Shown piece after piece: positions 42,590 through 51,644 of a stretch of 64,000 nt of DNA. The DNA is taken from contig NZ_PVBN01000006.1 of NCBI RefSeq assembly GCF_002968635.1, positions 248,001-312,000 on the forward strand. The letters are read 5' to 3'. Origin of the DNA: Neorhizobium alkalisoli (GTDB taxonomy: Bacteria > Pseudomonadota > Alphaproteobacteria > Rhizobiales > Rhizobiaceae). How positions within the stretch are numbered: the first letter of the stretch is position 1; each line of letters opens with the position of its first letter. The notes beneath the pieces were generated by a model that was given only the letters and a program-made list of their open reading frames with translations, did not search any database and had not been told where the DNA came from. Both the position numbers and the translations under genes were made by a program.

Positions 42590-44017
42590 CTACCTCTTCC
42601 TTTTCCTGCCTTCGAACGGGTTTTCGCCCGCCTTGAAATGAATGCGGATCGGCACGCCCGGCATCTGGAAATCGTTGCGCAGCCCGTTGATCAGGTAGCG
42701 CACATAGCTTTCCGGAAGCGCATCGGGCCTGGTGCAGGACACCATGAAAGCCGGGGGGCGAGCCTTCACCTGGGTCATGTATTTGAGCTTCAGGCGGCGG
42801 CCGGAAACGGCCGGTGGCGGATGCTGGATCTGCACGCCGTCGAGCCAGCGATTGAGCCTTGCGGTGGAGATGCGCTTGTTCCAAACCCGGTCGGTGTCGA
42901 TGATGTTCTGCATCAGCTTGTCGAGCCCGTAGCCGGTCTGGCCCGAGATCGGCACCGCGCGGATGCCCCGCGCCTGCGGCAACAGCCGTTCGGTCTTTTC
43001 GCGGAGATCCGCCAGAACCGCCTGCGGATCCTCCACGAGATCCCATTTGTTGAAGGCAAGCACCGCGGCGCGTCCCTCGCGGAGCACCAGATCGGCGATC
43101 TGCAGGTCCTGCTTCTCGAAGGGGATCGTCGCGTCGAAGACGATCACCACCGTCTCGGCAAACCGGATGGCGCGCAGCGCATCGGCAACCGAAAGCTTTT
43201 CGAGCTTTTCCTGAACCCTTGCCTTGCGGCGCATGCCGGCGGTGTCGAACATCTTGATGGTTCGCCCGCGCCAGTCCCATTCGACCGAGATGGAATCGCG
43301 CGTGATGCCGGCTTCCGGTCCGGTCAGCAGCCGGTCTTCGCCGAGGAACCGGTTGATCAGCGTCGATTTGCCGGCATTCGGGCGGCCGACGATTGCAACG
43401 CGGAGCGGCTTCGTCTCGTCATAGACCGGCTCCTCTTCGGCCTCGCCTTCGGCGCCCACCTCGGACTGGAGAACGTCGACATTGGTCTCGGCTTCGAAAT
43501 CGTCCTCCGGAAAGGCCCTGTCCTCGCCGAGCGCCTCGACGATCGCGTCGCGCAGGTCGATCATGCCCTCGCCGTGCTCGGCGGAAATCGGCACCGGCTC
43601 TCCAAGTCCCAGGGTGAAGGCGTCGTAGAAACCGGCATCCGAGCCGCGCGCTTCCGATTTGTTGGCGACGAGCACGACCGGCTTGCCGCTGCGGCGCAGG
43701 AGTTCGCCGAATGTCTTGTCGAGCGGCGTCAGGCCGGATTTGGCGTCGACCACGAAGAGCGTCAGGTCGGCATCTTCGATCGCCGCCTCCGTCTGGGCGC
43801 GCATCCGGCCTTCCAGCGTTTCGGGTCCGGCCTCTTCCAGGCCGGCAGTGTCGATGATCGTGAACTTGAGGTCCACGAGCTTGGCGTCGCCCGGACGGCG
43901 GTCGCGGGTGACGCCCGGCGTGTCGTCGACAAGCGCCAGCTTCTTGCCCACCAGCCGGTTGAAGAGCGTGGACTTTCCGACATTCGGGCGTCCGACGATG
44001 GCGACGGTGAAGCTCAT
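42590..44017 (-). CDS. der: Ribosome-biogenesis GTPase Der (EngA)
   Basis: An essential GTPase acting in 50S subunit maturation, 475 residues. Two consecutive G domains are visible: first P-loop GRPNVGKST at about residues 8-16 with DTPG and NKSE, second GRPNAGKST at about 210-218 with DTAG and NKWD. A C-terminal KH-like domain follows and ends in a basic tail (GRKRKR). An acidic linker rich in Glu between the G domains is longer than in Escherichia coli Der. A TPR/YfgM-like gene ends 31 bases upstream on the same strand, and YfgM-Der neighbourhood is widespread. Confidence 0.97.
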   Translation of the reverse strand: MSFTVAIVGRPNVGKSTLFNRLVGKKLALVDDTPGVTRDRRPGDAKLVDLKFTIIDTAGLEEAGPETLEGRMRAQTEAAIEDADLTLFVVDAKSGLTPLDKTFGELLRRSGKPVVLVANKSEARGSDAGFYDAFTLGLGEPVPISAEHGEGMIDLRDAIVEALGEDRAFPEDDFEAETNVDVLQSEVGAEGEAEEEPVYDETKPLRVAIVGRPNAGKSTLINRFLGEDRLLTGPEAGITRDSISVEWDWRGRTIKMFDTAGMRRKARVQEKLEKLSVADALRAIRFAETVVIVFDATIPFEKQDLQIADLVLREGRAAVLAFNKWDLVEDPQAVLADLREKTERLLPQARGIRAVPISGQTGYGLDKLMQNIIDTDRVWNKRISTARLNRWLDGVQIQHPPPAVSGRRLKLKYMTQVKARPPAFMVSCTRPDALPESYVRYLINGLRNDFQMPGVPIRIHFKAGENPFEGRKRKR

Positions 44018-44048
44018 CTTTTTTCCTTAGACCTCGACCGGCAGAAAC

Positions 44049-44723
44049 TTAGGGCGCCTTGCCGGAAGAGGCGATATTGTCGAGCATGATCTGCGCGCGG
44101 TTGGCGACATTGCGCGGCGCGGCGGTGTCGTTGGCAATCTGCTGGAACCATTCCTTGGCTTTTGCCATATCGCCGGCCTTGTAGGCGGAAAGCCCGAGCG
44201 CCTCGCGGGCGGAATTGGCAAGCGGATTGCCGGGATTGGCGGTTGCCTGCACTTCGGCGGCGACCTGTTCGTAGGTGCCGGTGTCGATCAGCAGCCAGGC
44301 GGCACGCATCTTGGCGAGGTCGCGGACCGCCTGCGGTGCGGCGGCCTCCTTGCCGATACCCGAAAAGGCGGCGATCGCGCCGGCCGTGTCGCCCTTGGCC
44401 TGCTGCACCGAGGCGGCGCGCATCCGGGCAAGGACGGGATAGGCGCCGGTACCGTCTTTTTCCAGCGCTTCGAATGCGGAAAGCGCCTCGTCCAGCTTGT
44501 TGTCTTCGGCAAGCTTCAGGGCTGCGAGGAACTGGTCGCCGGACTTGGAAGACGTATGGCTGTCATACCATTCATAAAGCACGCTGGCGGTCGTGCCGCC
44601 GATGATCAGCACGGCAATCGCGATCACCAGCGAGCGGTAACGGCTCCAGGCATACTTCATCTGGTCGGAGCGGAGCTCCTCGTTAACCTCGCGGATAAAA
44701 CTGTCGTCGTCGTGCTGCGCCAT
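44049..44723 (-). CDS. YfgM-like tetratricopeptide inner-membrane protein
   Basis: A 224-residue protein with a cytoplasmic N-terminus (FIREVNEELRSDQMKYAW), one transmembrane helix at about residues 32-52, and a periplasmic TPR-like domain (TPR_21) with repeats around EALSAFEALEK, GAIAAFSGIGK and KAKEWFQQIAN. YfgM in Escherichia coli associates with PpiD and the SecYEG translocon. The neighbour der supports this assignment. ATG 44723 has GGAG about 7 bases upstream; upstream codons in frame do not look coding. It is transcribed toward der and probably in one operon with it. Confidence 0.9.
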   Translation of the reverse strand: MAQHDDDSFIREVNEELRSDQMKYAWSRYRSLVIAIAVLIIGGTTASVLYEWYDSHTSSKSGDQFLAALKLAEDNKLDEALSAFEALEKDGTGAYPVLARMRAASVQQAKGDTAGAIAAFSGIGKEAAAPQAVRDLAKMRAAWLLIDTGTYEQVAAEVQATANPGNPLANSAREALGLSAYKAGDMAKAKEWFQQIANDTAAPRNVANRAQIMLDNIASSGKAP

Positions 44724-44931
44724 CAAAGTCTCCGGCCAAAGCGGCCTCAATCCCAATAAGAAAGCGCCTTCTAGCCTATTTTCCCTGAGATGTAAGGCCC
44801 CTCTCACGATTCTGACCAAGCTTGTTAACGGCTCTCAGGCATCAATCACGCTTTCGTGCCACGCCTCCCAAGCTTCGCCTTATTCGCCGGCCACAACACC
44901 GGCGCCGCTTATTTGTGATTCAGGTTCGTTG

Positions 44932-45918
44932 ATGCGTCTGTTTGCCCTTCCCCTCGCCCTCTGCCTTTCGCTTGTCCCTGCGATGTCGCAGGCGATTGAA
45001 AAACCGAAGCAGCTGGTGATGATCTCCTTCGACGGCGCCGGCGCCAACCATCTCTGGCAGAGGAGCCGCGATCTCGCGAGCCGCGTCGACGCCCATTTCA
45101 CCTATTTCCTTTCCTGCACGCTGGTCATCGAGCGGGCGAAGGCGAAAAGTTATCAAGGCCCGCGCCAGAAGCCCGGCAAGTCCAATATCGGCTTCGCCCA
45201 AACGGCGGCGGAGGCGCGCGAACGGCTCGGCCATGTCTGGCAGGCGCATCTCGAAGGCCATGACATATCGAGCCATACCTGCGGTCACTTCGACGGCGGA
45301 GAGTGGACGGCGGCCGACTGGACCACGGAGTTCAGGACCTTTGACGATGTGCTGACCGGTGCCTGGAAAACGGTCGGCGCCGAGGCGGAGGAGCCCGCCG
45401 GCTGGAAGGATTTCGTCAGAAACGGCATCACCGGTTTCCGCGCGCCTTATTTCTCGACAAGCCCGGGCATGGTGGAGGCGGAAAAACAGGCCGGCATCCG
45501 TTATGACGCAAGCCTGGTGACCAAGGGACCGATGTGGCCGGAGGAAAAGAACGGGCTCATCCGTTTCGGCCTGCCGCTGATCCCGGAAGGCCCCTCGGGC
45601 CGGCCGATCATCGCCATGGACTACAATCTCTTCATCCGCCATTCCGGCGGCCTCGACAATCCGAGCCGCTCAGCCGAGTTCGAAGAGCGCACCTATTCGG
45701 CCTTCCGGGCCGCTTTCGACAAGCAGTATGACGGGGAACGTATTCCCCTGCAGATCGGCCTGCATTTCGTGGAAATGAACGGCGGCGCCTATTGGCGCGC
45801 CATGGAGCGGCTGGTGACGGAGGTCTGCGGAAAGGAAGACGTCGCCTGCGTCAGCTATTCCCAAGCGATCGACATGCTGAAGCATCGCGAAAAGCCGAGC
45901 GAGACCTCGGGGTTGTAG
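44932..45918 (+). CDS. Polysaccharide deacetylase-family protein, exported
   Basis: A 328-residue NodB-fold protein with a signal peptide (cleavage near SQA, about residue 21). The motif MISFDGAGANHLW gives the first catalytic Asp, HTCGHF stands for the H-x3-H metal pair in the form SSHTCGH, GFRAPYF is the third motif, and a His near the C-terminus (LHFVEM) fits motif five. Target could be peptidoglycan, chitin-like or another N-acetylated glycan. The start is ATG 44932; a TTG 3 bases upstream is possible. The TAG stop is the first three bases of a 42-base palindrome (45916-45957). Confidence 0.85.
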   Translation: MRLFALPLALCLSLVPAMSQAIEKPKQLVMISFDGAGANHLWQRSRDLASRVDAHFTYFLSCTLVIERAKAKSYQGPRQKPGKSNIGFAQTAAEARERLGHVWQAHLEGHDISSHTCGHFDGGEWTAADWTTEFRTFDDVLTGAWKTVGAEAEEPAGWKDFVRNGITGFRAPYFSTSPGMVEAEKQAGIRYDASLVTKGPMWPEEKNGLIRFGLPLIPEGPSGRPIIAMDYNLFIRHSGGLDNPSRSAEFEERTYSAFRAAFDKQYDGERIPLQIGLHFVEMNGGAYWRAMERLVTEVCGKEDVACVSYSQAIDMLKHREKPSETSGL

Positions 45919-45957
45919 AATTATCCCCTCCCGGCCTGCCGGGAGGGGATAATTCTA
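45916..45957. repeat. Perfect 20-bp-arm palindrome beginning at the deacetylase stop codon
   Basis: Arms TAGAATTATCCCCTCCCGGC and its exact complement, with a 2-base CT centre. The first three bases are the stop codon of the deacetylase gene. There is no T-tract, so it may be a Rho-independent-like bidirectional stop, an RNA-stabilising hairpin, or a palindromic repeat. Confidence 0.8.
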
Positions 45958-46240
45958 TCCATGGCAAAAAGATCTTCTCACCTCGTCAATCTCTTACCGC
46001 CTTCGGGCTCCCCTTTTCATCCCCGCCTGCCGACGCGGCACGATAATCGCCCTCGTCATCGGATGGGAAACCGGGTTCGCGAACCGGCCTCCTCCTCTGG
46101 GTTCGAAGCTCGGTTTCCGGTGATGGTTGTGGAAAGGCGGCAGCGGAGGGCTGGGAAATCCTCCAAAGACGCCAAACGCAATCGGGGTAGGCGGAAAGCC
46201 TGACACCAATACCCTTGAAATACCCGCCTGCCCCAATCCC
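45958..46240. other. Non-coding interval between deacetylase and bacA
   Basis: 283 bases between the 42-base palindrome and the bacA terminator. No frame has a ribosome-binding site or coding bias that I trust on either strand. A partial inverted repeat around CCGGGTTCGCGAACCGG (about 46067-46085) is present. Nothing else is recognised. Confidence 0.5.
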
Positions 46241-46276
46241 AAAACAAAACCGCGCCGGGGTGACGATCCGGCGCGG
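46241..46276 (-). terminator. Terminator of bacA
   Basis: On the minus strand, arms CCGCGCCGG/CCGGCGCGG with a 9-base loop followed by TTTTGTTTT, 27 bases after the bacA stop codon. Confidence 0.85.
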
Positions 46277-46302
46277 CCAAATGTGCTTGCGTTGAAGACC
46301 GA

Positions 46303-47583
46303 TCAGTACGGCCGGTCGGCCGCCAGTTCTCCGTCCATTTCCTCCCGCGCCAGATAACGCTGGTCGATCTCCGGTAGCGGCTGATCGTCGATCGCCGCCT
46401 CGAAAGCGACGAGGCGCTTGTGGATGGACAAGAGTTCGATGATCGTCGACCAGTAGTTGACGAGATACTGGAACGAATTGCTGACTTCCCCGAACGCGGT
46501 CAGGATTTGCTGCCAGATGCCGAGGGTGATGCGGCCAGCAACGAAAGTCGGGATAAGGATGACGCTGATGAAGATTGCGTCCAGCTGTCCATAGGTATAG
46601 CGGGCAACGTTGAAGTAGAGATAGTGCCAATACATGCGGAAATAGTTTCGCCGCACGTTGGAGAAGAGTTCCCGGACGGTGACTGGATCGGCGCGATCCA
46701 CGTGATCCTCCCCGTAAACCAGCTCTTTACGGAACGCTGCCTCGACGCGCTGATTTCGGAACTGCAACCCCGGCAGCTTGATACCCGCTACAGCGAGCAG
46801 CACCGTACCGAAGAGGGACCAGATTATTGCAAGCCAGAAGAGGGAATGAGGAACCGCACCCAGGATCGGAAGCTCCGACACATGCTCTGAAAGAGCGAAA
46901 AGAAGCGGCAGGAAGACCACCAACGTCATGACGGAATTGATGAGAACCACGCCAAGGCCTTCGAGAATGTTGGCAAAGCGCATGGTGTCTTCCTGCACAC
47001 GCTGGGAGGCGCCTTCGATATGCCTGAGCTTGTCCCACTTCGACAAATAGAAGTCGTTCATCGCCGTACGCCAGCGAAACACATAGTGGTTGGTGAAGAA
47101 CGCGGTGGCGACATTGAGTATGATGCTCAGAACGCCGATCTCGAGAAACCGAAACTGGTACTCGTAGAGCAACGGTGCCGTTACGCTCTTGTCGCCGGAA
47201 AGTGCCTTTTGAACCAGGTCCCAAAACGGTCCCCGCCAATTGTTGATGGCGACTGATAGCTGGACGCTGAAATAGGCAATGAAGATGATGAAGGCCGAAC
47301 CCCAGATGGACCAGTTGGACCAGGGATGGTCCCTGTCGATGAGTTTCCAGGCAATGCCGAAGATCAGCACGAATATGGTGAAGTAGATGTAGAACCAGAT
47401 GTTCTCTGGGGTAAGGAAGAATGCCAGGCCGATCGGCGGTCTTTCGCCATCGGGAAGCGGCGGCAACCCGACGGCGGCCCCCATTTGCGGCCCTACCGTA
47501 TACCAGACGAGAATACAAACGAGCGACCAGATGGCAGCGGATGTGAAGAATAACTTCGGTCGGGGAAAGAACGAATGGAACAC
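46303..47583 (-). CDS. bacA: Peptide antibiotic transporter BacA (SbmA/BacA family)
   Basis: A 426-residue inner-membrane protein that imports proline-rich and nodule-type antimicrobial peptides using the proton gradient. It is needed for chronic infection by Sinorhizobium and Brucella. Hallmarks are the N-terminal MFHSFFPRPKLFF, the NWRGPFWDLVQKAL region, WRTAMNDFYL, HIEGASQRVQEDTMRF and a C-terminal IHKRLVAFEAAI. About seven to eight transmembrane segments are seen, without a nucleotide-binding domain, which distinguishes it from BclA-type ABC relatives. Length matches SbmA (about 406-426). A good terminator follows. The organism therefore has a key rhizobial host-interaction gene. Confidence 0.95.
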   Translation of the reverse strand: MFHSFFPRPKLFFTSAAIWSLVCILVWYTVGPQMGAAVGLPPLPDGERPPIGLAFFLTPENIWFYIYFTIFVLIFGIAWKLIDRDHPWSNWSIWGSAFIIFIAYFSVQLSVAINNWRGPFWDLVQKALSGDKSVTAPLLYEYQFRFLEIGVLSIILNVATAFFTNHYVFRWRTAMNDFYLSKWDKLRHIEGASQRVQEDTMRFANILEGLGVVLINSVMTLVVFLPLLFALSEHVSELPILGAVPHSLFWLAIIWSLFGTVLLAVAGIKLPGLQFRNQRVEAAFRKELVYGEDHVDRADPVTVRELFSNVRRNYFRMYWHYLYFNVARYTYGQLDAIFISVILIPTFVAGRITLGIWQQILTAFGEVSNSFQYLVNYWSTIIELLSIHKRLVAFEAAIDDQPLPEIDQRYLAREEMDGELAADRPY

Positions 47584-47709
47584 GGAGCTTTGGCTTTCCT
47601 GAGTTCGAGATCTCTGAAGGTCGGGAACGACTGTAGAGCGCGAAACTAAGGCAGTTCCAAGAATGCGGCAATGGCCGCAGGCGATGCTTACACAATTGTA
47701 ACCATGGGA

Positions 47710-48888
47710 TTATTGGCTCCGCTGCGGTGCAACCGGCAGCGCCAGCAGGACGCAGACGACAAGGACTGCTGCCGCAAGTATCGTCGGCAGGGTGAAGCTG
47801 CCGCTCCGCTCCGCCACCCAGCCGGCCACCAGCGGGCCGATGATCTGGCCGGTGCCGAAGGCCGCCGTCATGAAGGCGAGCGCCCGGCGCGGACTGTCGG
47901 GCGAAAGCGCGCGGGCGATCTGGAGCCCGTAGGCCGTGACCACCATGAAAGTGGCACCGAGCAGAAGCCCGCCGACCAGTGCACCCGCCGTCGGCGGCAG
48001 CAGGACGGAGCCGAGCACGCCGACCGCCTGCAGCCCGAGCGCCGCGGCATAGGCCGTGGTGAGCCCGAAACCCCTCACCACCGGACGCCAGAGGACGAGC
48101 GAAACCGCCGCCGCCGTGCCGGTCAGGAACCAGGCGAGGAATTCCACGATCGGGCCGGCGTCTCCCATCCGCGCGATCGTGACGAGGAAGGTCGCGGTGA
48201 TGACGTATCCGAAGCCGAACAACCCGTAGGAGGCGGTGAGGAGGACCAGCGGCAGGCGCCAGCGAAGCGGTGGTTCGATGGCTGAACCGCCCCCGAAAAT
48301 CGGTCGCGGCAGAAGCCAGCCGACGGCGGCCGAGATGACGATAACGATCGCAGCCCCGGCAAGCCAGTTCGCCTGCCAGCCGTGCGCGCCGTCGCCGGCG
48401 ACCGCATTGACCCCAAGCACCAGCGCGGAGGAAAGCGCGATCCCCGCTCCGACGCCGCCGAAATGCAGGACATTCACATTGTCCCGTCCGACCGCATGGG
48501 GCAGCACGATCGACGAGGTGAAGATCATCGCAAGGGCGCTCGCAAGCCCTGCAAGGAAGCGGATGACGGTAAAGGCGAAGACGGACGTGGTCGCAGCCAT
48601 GGCCGCGAGCAGGATCGCCGTCGCCAGCAGTCCGCCGAGCGCCACCTGCCGCTCGCGTCCGGCCGCCCAGCCATAGGCGGAGAGGATCGCGCCGGCGAGA
48701 TAACCGGCGAAATTGCCCGCCGCGATGAAGCCTGCATCGGCCGCCGAAAGCGGAATTCCACCCATCATCCCGGGCAGGATCGGGGTATAGAAGAAACGCC
48801 CGAACCCCATCGCCGCCGCCATGGCGATGGCGCCGGCAAATCCGGTCAAGAGAGGGCGGCTGGAATGGTCGATGTTCATCTGCAGCAT
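47710..48888 (-). CDS. MFS transporter, YbfB/YjiJ type
   Basis: A 392-residue, 12-helix permease of the YbfB/YjiJ (UPF0226-like) branch of the major facilitator superfamily. The N-terminus has GFGRFFYTPILPGMM, a signature of this branch, and the central loop between helices 6 and 7 carries PRPIFGGGSAIEPPLRWRL. Substrate is unknown; efflux of small molecules is most likely for the group. The start is ATG 48888 or 48879; neither has a convincing Shine-Dalgarno. It is flanked by bacA downstream on the same strand and a divergent small gene. Confidence 0.85.
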   Translation of the reverse strand: MLQMNIDHSSRPLLTGFAGAIAMAAAMGFGRFFYTPILPGMMGGIPLSAADAGFIAAGNFAGYLAGAILSAYGWAAGRERQVALGGLLATAILLAAMAATTSVFAFTVIRFLAGLASALAMIFTSSIVLPHAVGRDNVNVLHFGGVGAGIALSSALVLGVNAVAGDGAHGWQANWLAGAAIVIVISAAVGWLLPRPIFGGGSAIEPPLRWRLPLVLLTASYGLFGFGYVITATFLVTIARMGDAGPIVEFLAWFLTGTAAAVSLVLWRPVVRGFGLTTAYAAALGLQAVGVLGSVLLPPTAGALVGGLLLGATFMVVTAYGLQIARALSPDSPRRALAFMTAAFGTGQIIGPLVAGWVAERSGSFTLPTILAAAVLVVCVLLALPVAPQRSQ

Positions 48889-49082
48889 GGTTCGCTTATC
48901 GCAGCCGCAGCCGGTCGGCACAAATCAGCAATTGTCATCCCTGCGATCAGCAGCGCTGATCACGAATCATCACGCAACTGCCGCGACGATTTGATGCGGC
49001 GCAATACGACTTTCGTCTTGTTGCTGTCACGAATGCAGGTCAATGTTAGCAGGTCGTCATGTTGCACGGCGGAGGATTGAAC

Positions 49083-49298
49083 ATGGACACCGACCTGACC
49101 CTATCGGAAGTGCTTGTCGACCCCCTTATCGCTCAGGTCCGCAAGGCCGACCATGTCGGCTATGCTGCCTTCGCGCAGTTGATGGAAAGTGCTGCGCGGA
49201 TTCACACGCGACAGCTTCTTGAACATCTGAACGAGGAACGTGCCGACGCCTTCTATCGCCGCGTTGCAGCCATATCCGAACAGAGCGAGCTCTCGTAA
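49083..49298 (+). CDS. Small conserved-type hypothetical protein
   Basis: A 71-residue, probably all-helical, soluble protein (for example VDPLIAQVRKADHVGYAAFAQLMESAARIH). No signal, membrane or metal motif. GGAGG lies 7 bases before ATG 49083, and the coding phase is clear, so it is very probably a real gene. It is convergent with map, 3 bases away from its end. I do not recognise a family; similarly sized helical proteins in rhizobia often belong to stress-inducible sets. Confidence 0.65.
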   Translation: MDTDLTLSEVLVDPLIAQVRKADHVGYAAFAQLMESAARIHTRQLLEHLNEERADAFYRRVAAISEQSELS

Positions 49299-49301
49299 AT
49301 T

Positions 49302-50057
49302 TCACGCAGGAAGCGTCAGGATCAGCGGTCCGTTGCGGGTCACCACCACCGTGTGCTCGTATTGAACGGTCGGCGCCTTCGGGTCGCTGTAAAGCGTCCA
49401 GACGTCGCCGTTACCGCCGTCCTCGGCCCAGTTGGCGCCCATTGAAAGAAACGGCTCGACGGTAAAGACCAGCCCCTCCTCGAGAATCCGGTCTTCGTCC
49501 GGATCCGGCCAGGTCGGTACTTCCTTCGGCTCCTCGTGCAGCGAGCGGCCGATGCCGTGGCTCGATAGATTGGTGATCAGCGTGTAGCGGTTCTTCTTGG
49601 CGAAGCTACCGATGGCATTGCCGATGCCGGCGATCGGCTTGCCGGACTTCACCTGCTGCAGCCCGGTCCAGAGCGCCCGGCGCCCGTCGCGGCAGAGTTT
49701 TTCGATCTCGCGCTTCACCGGCGGCACGGCATAGGAAGCCCCGGTATCGCCGAAGAAGCCGTCCTTCACCGCCGACACGTCGATATTGACGAGGTCGCCC
49801 GCGTTGATCACGCGGTCGCCGGGAATACCGTGCGCCACTTCCTCGTTGACGCTGATGCAGGTTGCCGCGGGAAACTGGTAGCAGGTCTCCGGCGCCGATT
49901 GGGCGCCGGCATTTTCAAGGATCCTGCGGCCGATATCGTCCAGCTCGCGGGTCGTGATCCCGGGCTCCAGTGCCTTGCCCATCGCCTCCATCGCCTGCGC
50001 GCAGAGCCTTCCGATCTCCTTCAGCTTGGCGAGTTCGTCTTCGGTGGAAATGACCAT
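49302..50057 (-). CDS. map: Methionine aminopeptidase, type I
   Basis: Removes N-terminal Met from nascent proteins. The 251-residue enzyme has His in EEVAHGIPG, metal ligands Asp in VNIDVSA and GDTGAS, His in SSHGIGRSLHEEP, Glu in FTVEPF and Glu in VQYEHTVVV, in the correct order. The SSHGIG variant instead of the usual GHGIG suggests it may be a second, accessory paralogue rather than the main housekeeping copy; that cannot be decided from this window. An LLM-class oxidoreductase gene lies 27 bases upstream on the same strand. Confidence 0.93.
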   Translation of the reverse strand: MVISTEDELAKLKEIGRLCAQAMEAMGKALEPGITTRELDDIGRRILENAGAQSAPETCYQFPAATCISVNEEVAHGIPGDRVINAGDLVNIDVSAVKDGFFGDTGASYAVPPVKREIEKLCRDGRRALWTGLQQVKSGKPIAGIGNAIGSFAKKNRYTLITNLSSHGIGRSLHEEPKEVPTWPDPDEDRILEEGLVFTVEPFLSMGANWAEDGGNGDVWTLYSDPKAPTVQYEHTVVVTRNGPLILTLPA

Positions 50058-50084
50058 GGCCTGTCCGTGTTCTTCCTTTGCGTA

Positions 50085-51167
50085 TCAGGCGGCCGGTTTC
50101 GCGCCATCGCTGCTGCCCGTCAATTCTTTTCTGACGCCCCCTATTTCTTTTCTGACGATCGGAGCGACCTTCGTGCCGTAGAGCTCGATGCCGCGCATGA
50201 CCTGGTCGTGCGGCATCGGCCCGATCGCCATCTGCAGCAGGAACCGGTCCATGCCGAACAGCCGATGCGCGGCGATGATCTTTTCCGCCACCAGTTCCGG
50301 CTCGCCGACGAAGAGATTGCCGAGCGGCCCGCGCGACTGGTCGAAATACGCCCGGCTGGTCGGTCCCCAGCCGCGTTCGCGGCCGATGCGGTTCATCACC
50401 TCCGCCTGCGGGCCGTAGAACTGATCGGCCGCCGCCTCCGTCGTATCAGCGATGAAGCCGTGCACGTTGATGCTCGTCTTCAGCTTTGCAGCATCCTGGC
50501 CGGCCCGGCGGGCAGCCTCGCGGTAGAGGTTGAAGAAGGGCGCAAAGCGCGGATATTCGCCGCCGATGATGGCGACCGCGAGCGGCAGGCCCATGGCCCC
50601 TGCCCGCGCTACCGATTGCGGCGTACCGCCCACCGCGATCCAGACCGGCAGCGGATCCTGCAGCGGACGCGGATAGACGCCCCGGCCGTTGATGGCCGGC
50701 CGTAGCTGGCCTTCCGACCACGTCACGATCTCCTGCTCCTGGATCGCCAGCAACAGGTCCAGCTTCTCGGCAAACAACTGGTCGTAATCGCCGAGGTCGT
50801 AGCCGAAGAGCGGGAAGGATTCGATGAACGAGCCTCGGCCCGCCATGATCTCCGCCCTGCCGTTCGAAATGAGGTCGACCGTCGCGAACTGCTGGAAAAC
50901 CCGCACCGGGTCATCCGAGCTCAGCACCGAAACGGCGCTGGTCAGGCGAATGGTCTTCGTTCGCGCCGCAGCGGCTGCAAGCACCACGGCGGGCGAGGAG
51001 ACCACGTAGTCCGGGCGGTGGTGTTCGCCAAGCCCGAAGACGTCGAGCCCCACCTGGTCGGCGAGCTCGATCTCTTCCAGAAGATCCTTGATCCGGCGGG
51101 CGCCTTCCGCGCCCTTGTCGAGCGCTGCGGCGTCGACATCGCCAAAGGTATGAAGTCCGAGTTCCAT
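50085..51167 (-). CDS. Luciferase-like (LLM class) flavin-dependent oxidoreductase
   Basis: A 360-residue monooxygenase-like protein of the bacterial luciferase family. The N-terminal barrel start [10 protein letters not shown], the [21 protein letters not shown] segment, and [30 protein letters not shown] are typical. C-terminal [24 protein letters not shown] is the usual end region. It would use reduced flavin (FMNH2 or F420-like in some groups). The substrate is unknown. ATG 51167 is followed by map after 27 bases; co-transcription is likely but of unclear meaning. Confidence 0.9.
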   Translation of the reverse strand: MELGLHTFGDVDAAALDKGAEGARRIKDLLEEIELADQVGLDVFGLGEHHRPDYVVSSPAVVLAAAAARTKTIRLTSAVSVLSSDDPVRVFQQFATVDLISNGRAEIMAGRGSFIESFPLFGYDLGDYDQLFAEKLDLLLAIQEQEIVTWSEGQLRPAINGRGVYPRPLQDPLPVWIAVGGTPQSVARAGAMGLPLAVAIIGGEYPRFAPFFNLYREAARRAGQDAAKLKTSINVHGFIADTTEAAADQFYGPQAEVMNRIGRERGWGPTSRAYFDQSRGPLGNLFVGEPELVAEKIIAAHRLFGMDRFLLQMAIGPMPHDQVMRGIELYGTKVAPIVRKEIGGVRKELTGSSDGAKPAA

Positions 51168-51280
51168 CGTGAAAAATCCGTTCGTTGATGACGGTCAGAT
51201 AGTTATCCGGCCGTCGGCGCGCAAACGCGAATCTTTCGAAGGGTCTGTTCGATCGATTGGATAGGTCGCCGGAAACGTCG

Positions 51281-51643
51281 TCAGGCGGCGGCCGGCGGGG
51301 GAGCCAGCAGTTCGACCGCCCGCCGCAGGTCGTCGATCAGGAACGGCTTGGTGATCACGGGCCATTGCTGATAGCCGGGTTCGATGCCGGCCGCGCCATA
51401 CCCGGTCGCGAAAACGAAAGGAATGCCGCGAGCGGCGAGGATATCGGCGACAGGAAACGATTTGTGCCCGTCCAGATTGACGTCGAGTATGGCCAGATCG
51501 ATTTCGAAGGTCGCCGCCATCTCCTCTGCCTGTTTCAGGCGCATGGCGAGATCGACGACCTCATGGCCGAGTTCGACGAGCATGTCCTCGACCAGCAGCG
51601 AAATGGTCATCTCGTCCTCGACAACAAGAATTCGCAACGTCAT
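51281..51643 (-). CDS. Single-domain response regulator
   Basis: A 120-residue receiver domain: acidic pocket VVEDE (Glu9, Asp10), phosphoacceptor Asp54 in LAILDVNLDG, switch Thr in FATGYG and Lys in TKPF. There is no output domain, so it probably passes phosphate to other proteins or modulates the kinase, like FixJ-independent single-domain regulators. ATG 51643 follows the HWE kinase stop with one base between, so the two are translationally coupled and almost surely functional partners. Confidence 0.92.
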   Translation of the reverse strand: MTLRILVVEDEMTISLLVEDMLVELGHEVVDLAMRLKQAEEMAATFEIDLAILDVNLDGHKSFPVADILAARGIPFVFATGYGAAGIEPGYQQWPVITKPFLIDDLRRAVELLAPPPAAA

Positions 51644-51644
51644 C

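Noticed and set aside
42551..44089. A 512-codon plus-strand open frame opposite der
   Set aside because: Antisense to an essential GTPase with all G motifs; no coding evidence of its own.
45986..46630. A 214-codon minus-strand frame between the deacetylase gene and bacA
   Set aside because: It overlaps the 3' end of bacA out of frame and crosses the bacA terminator; no ribosome-binding site and no domain.
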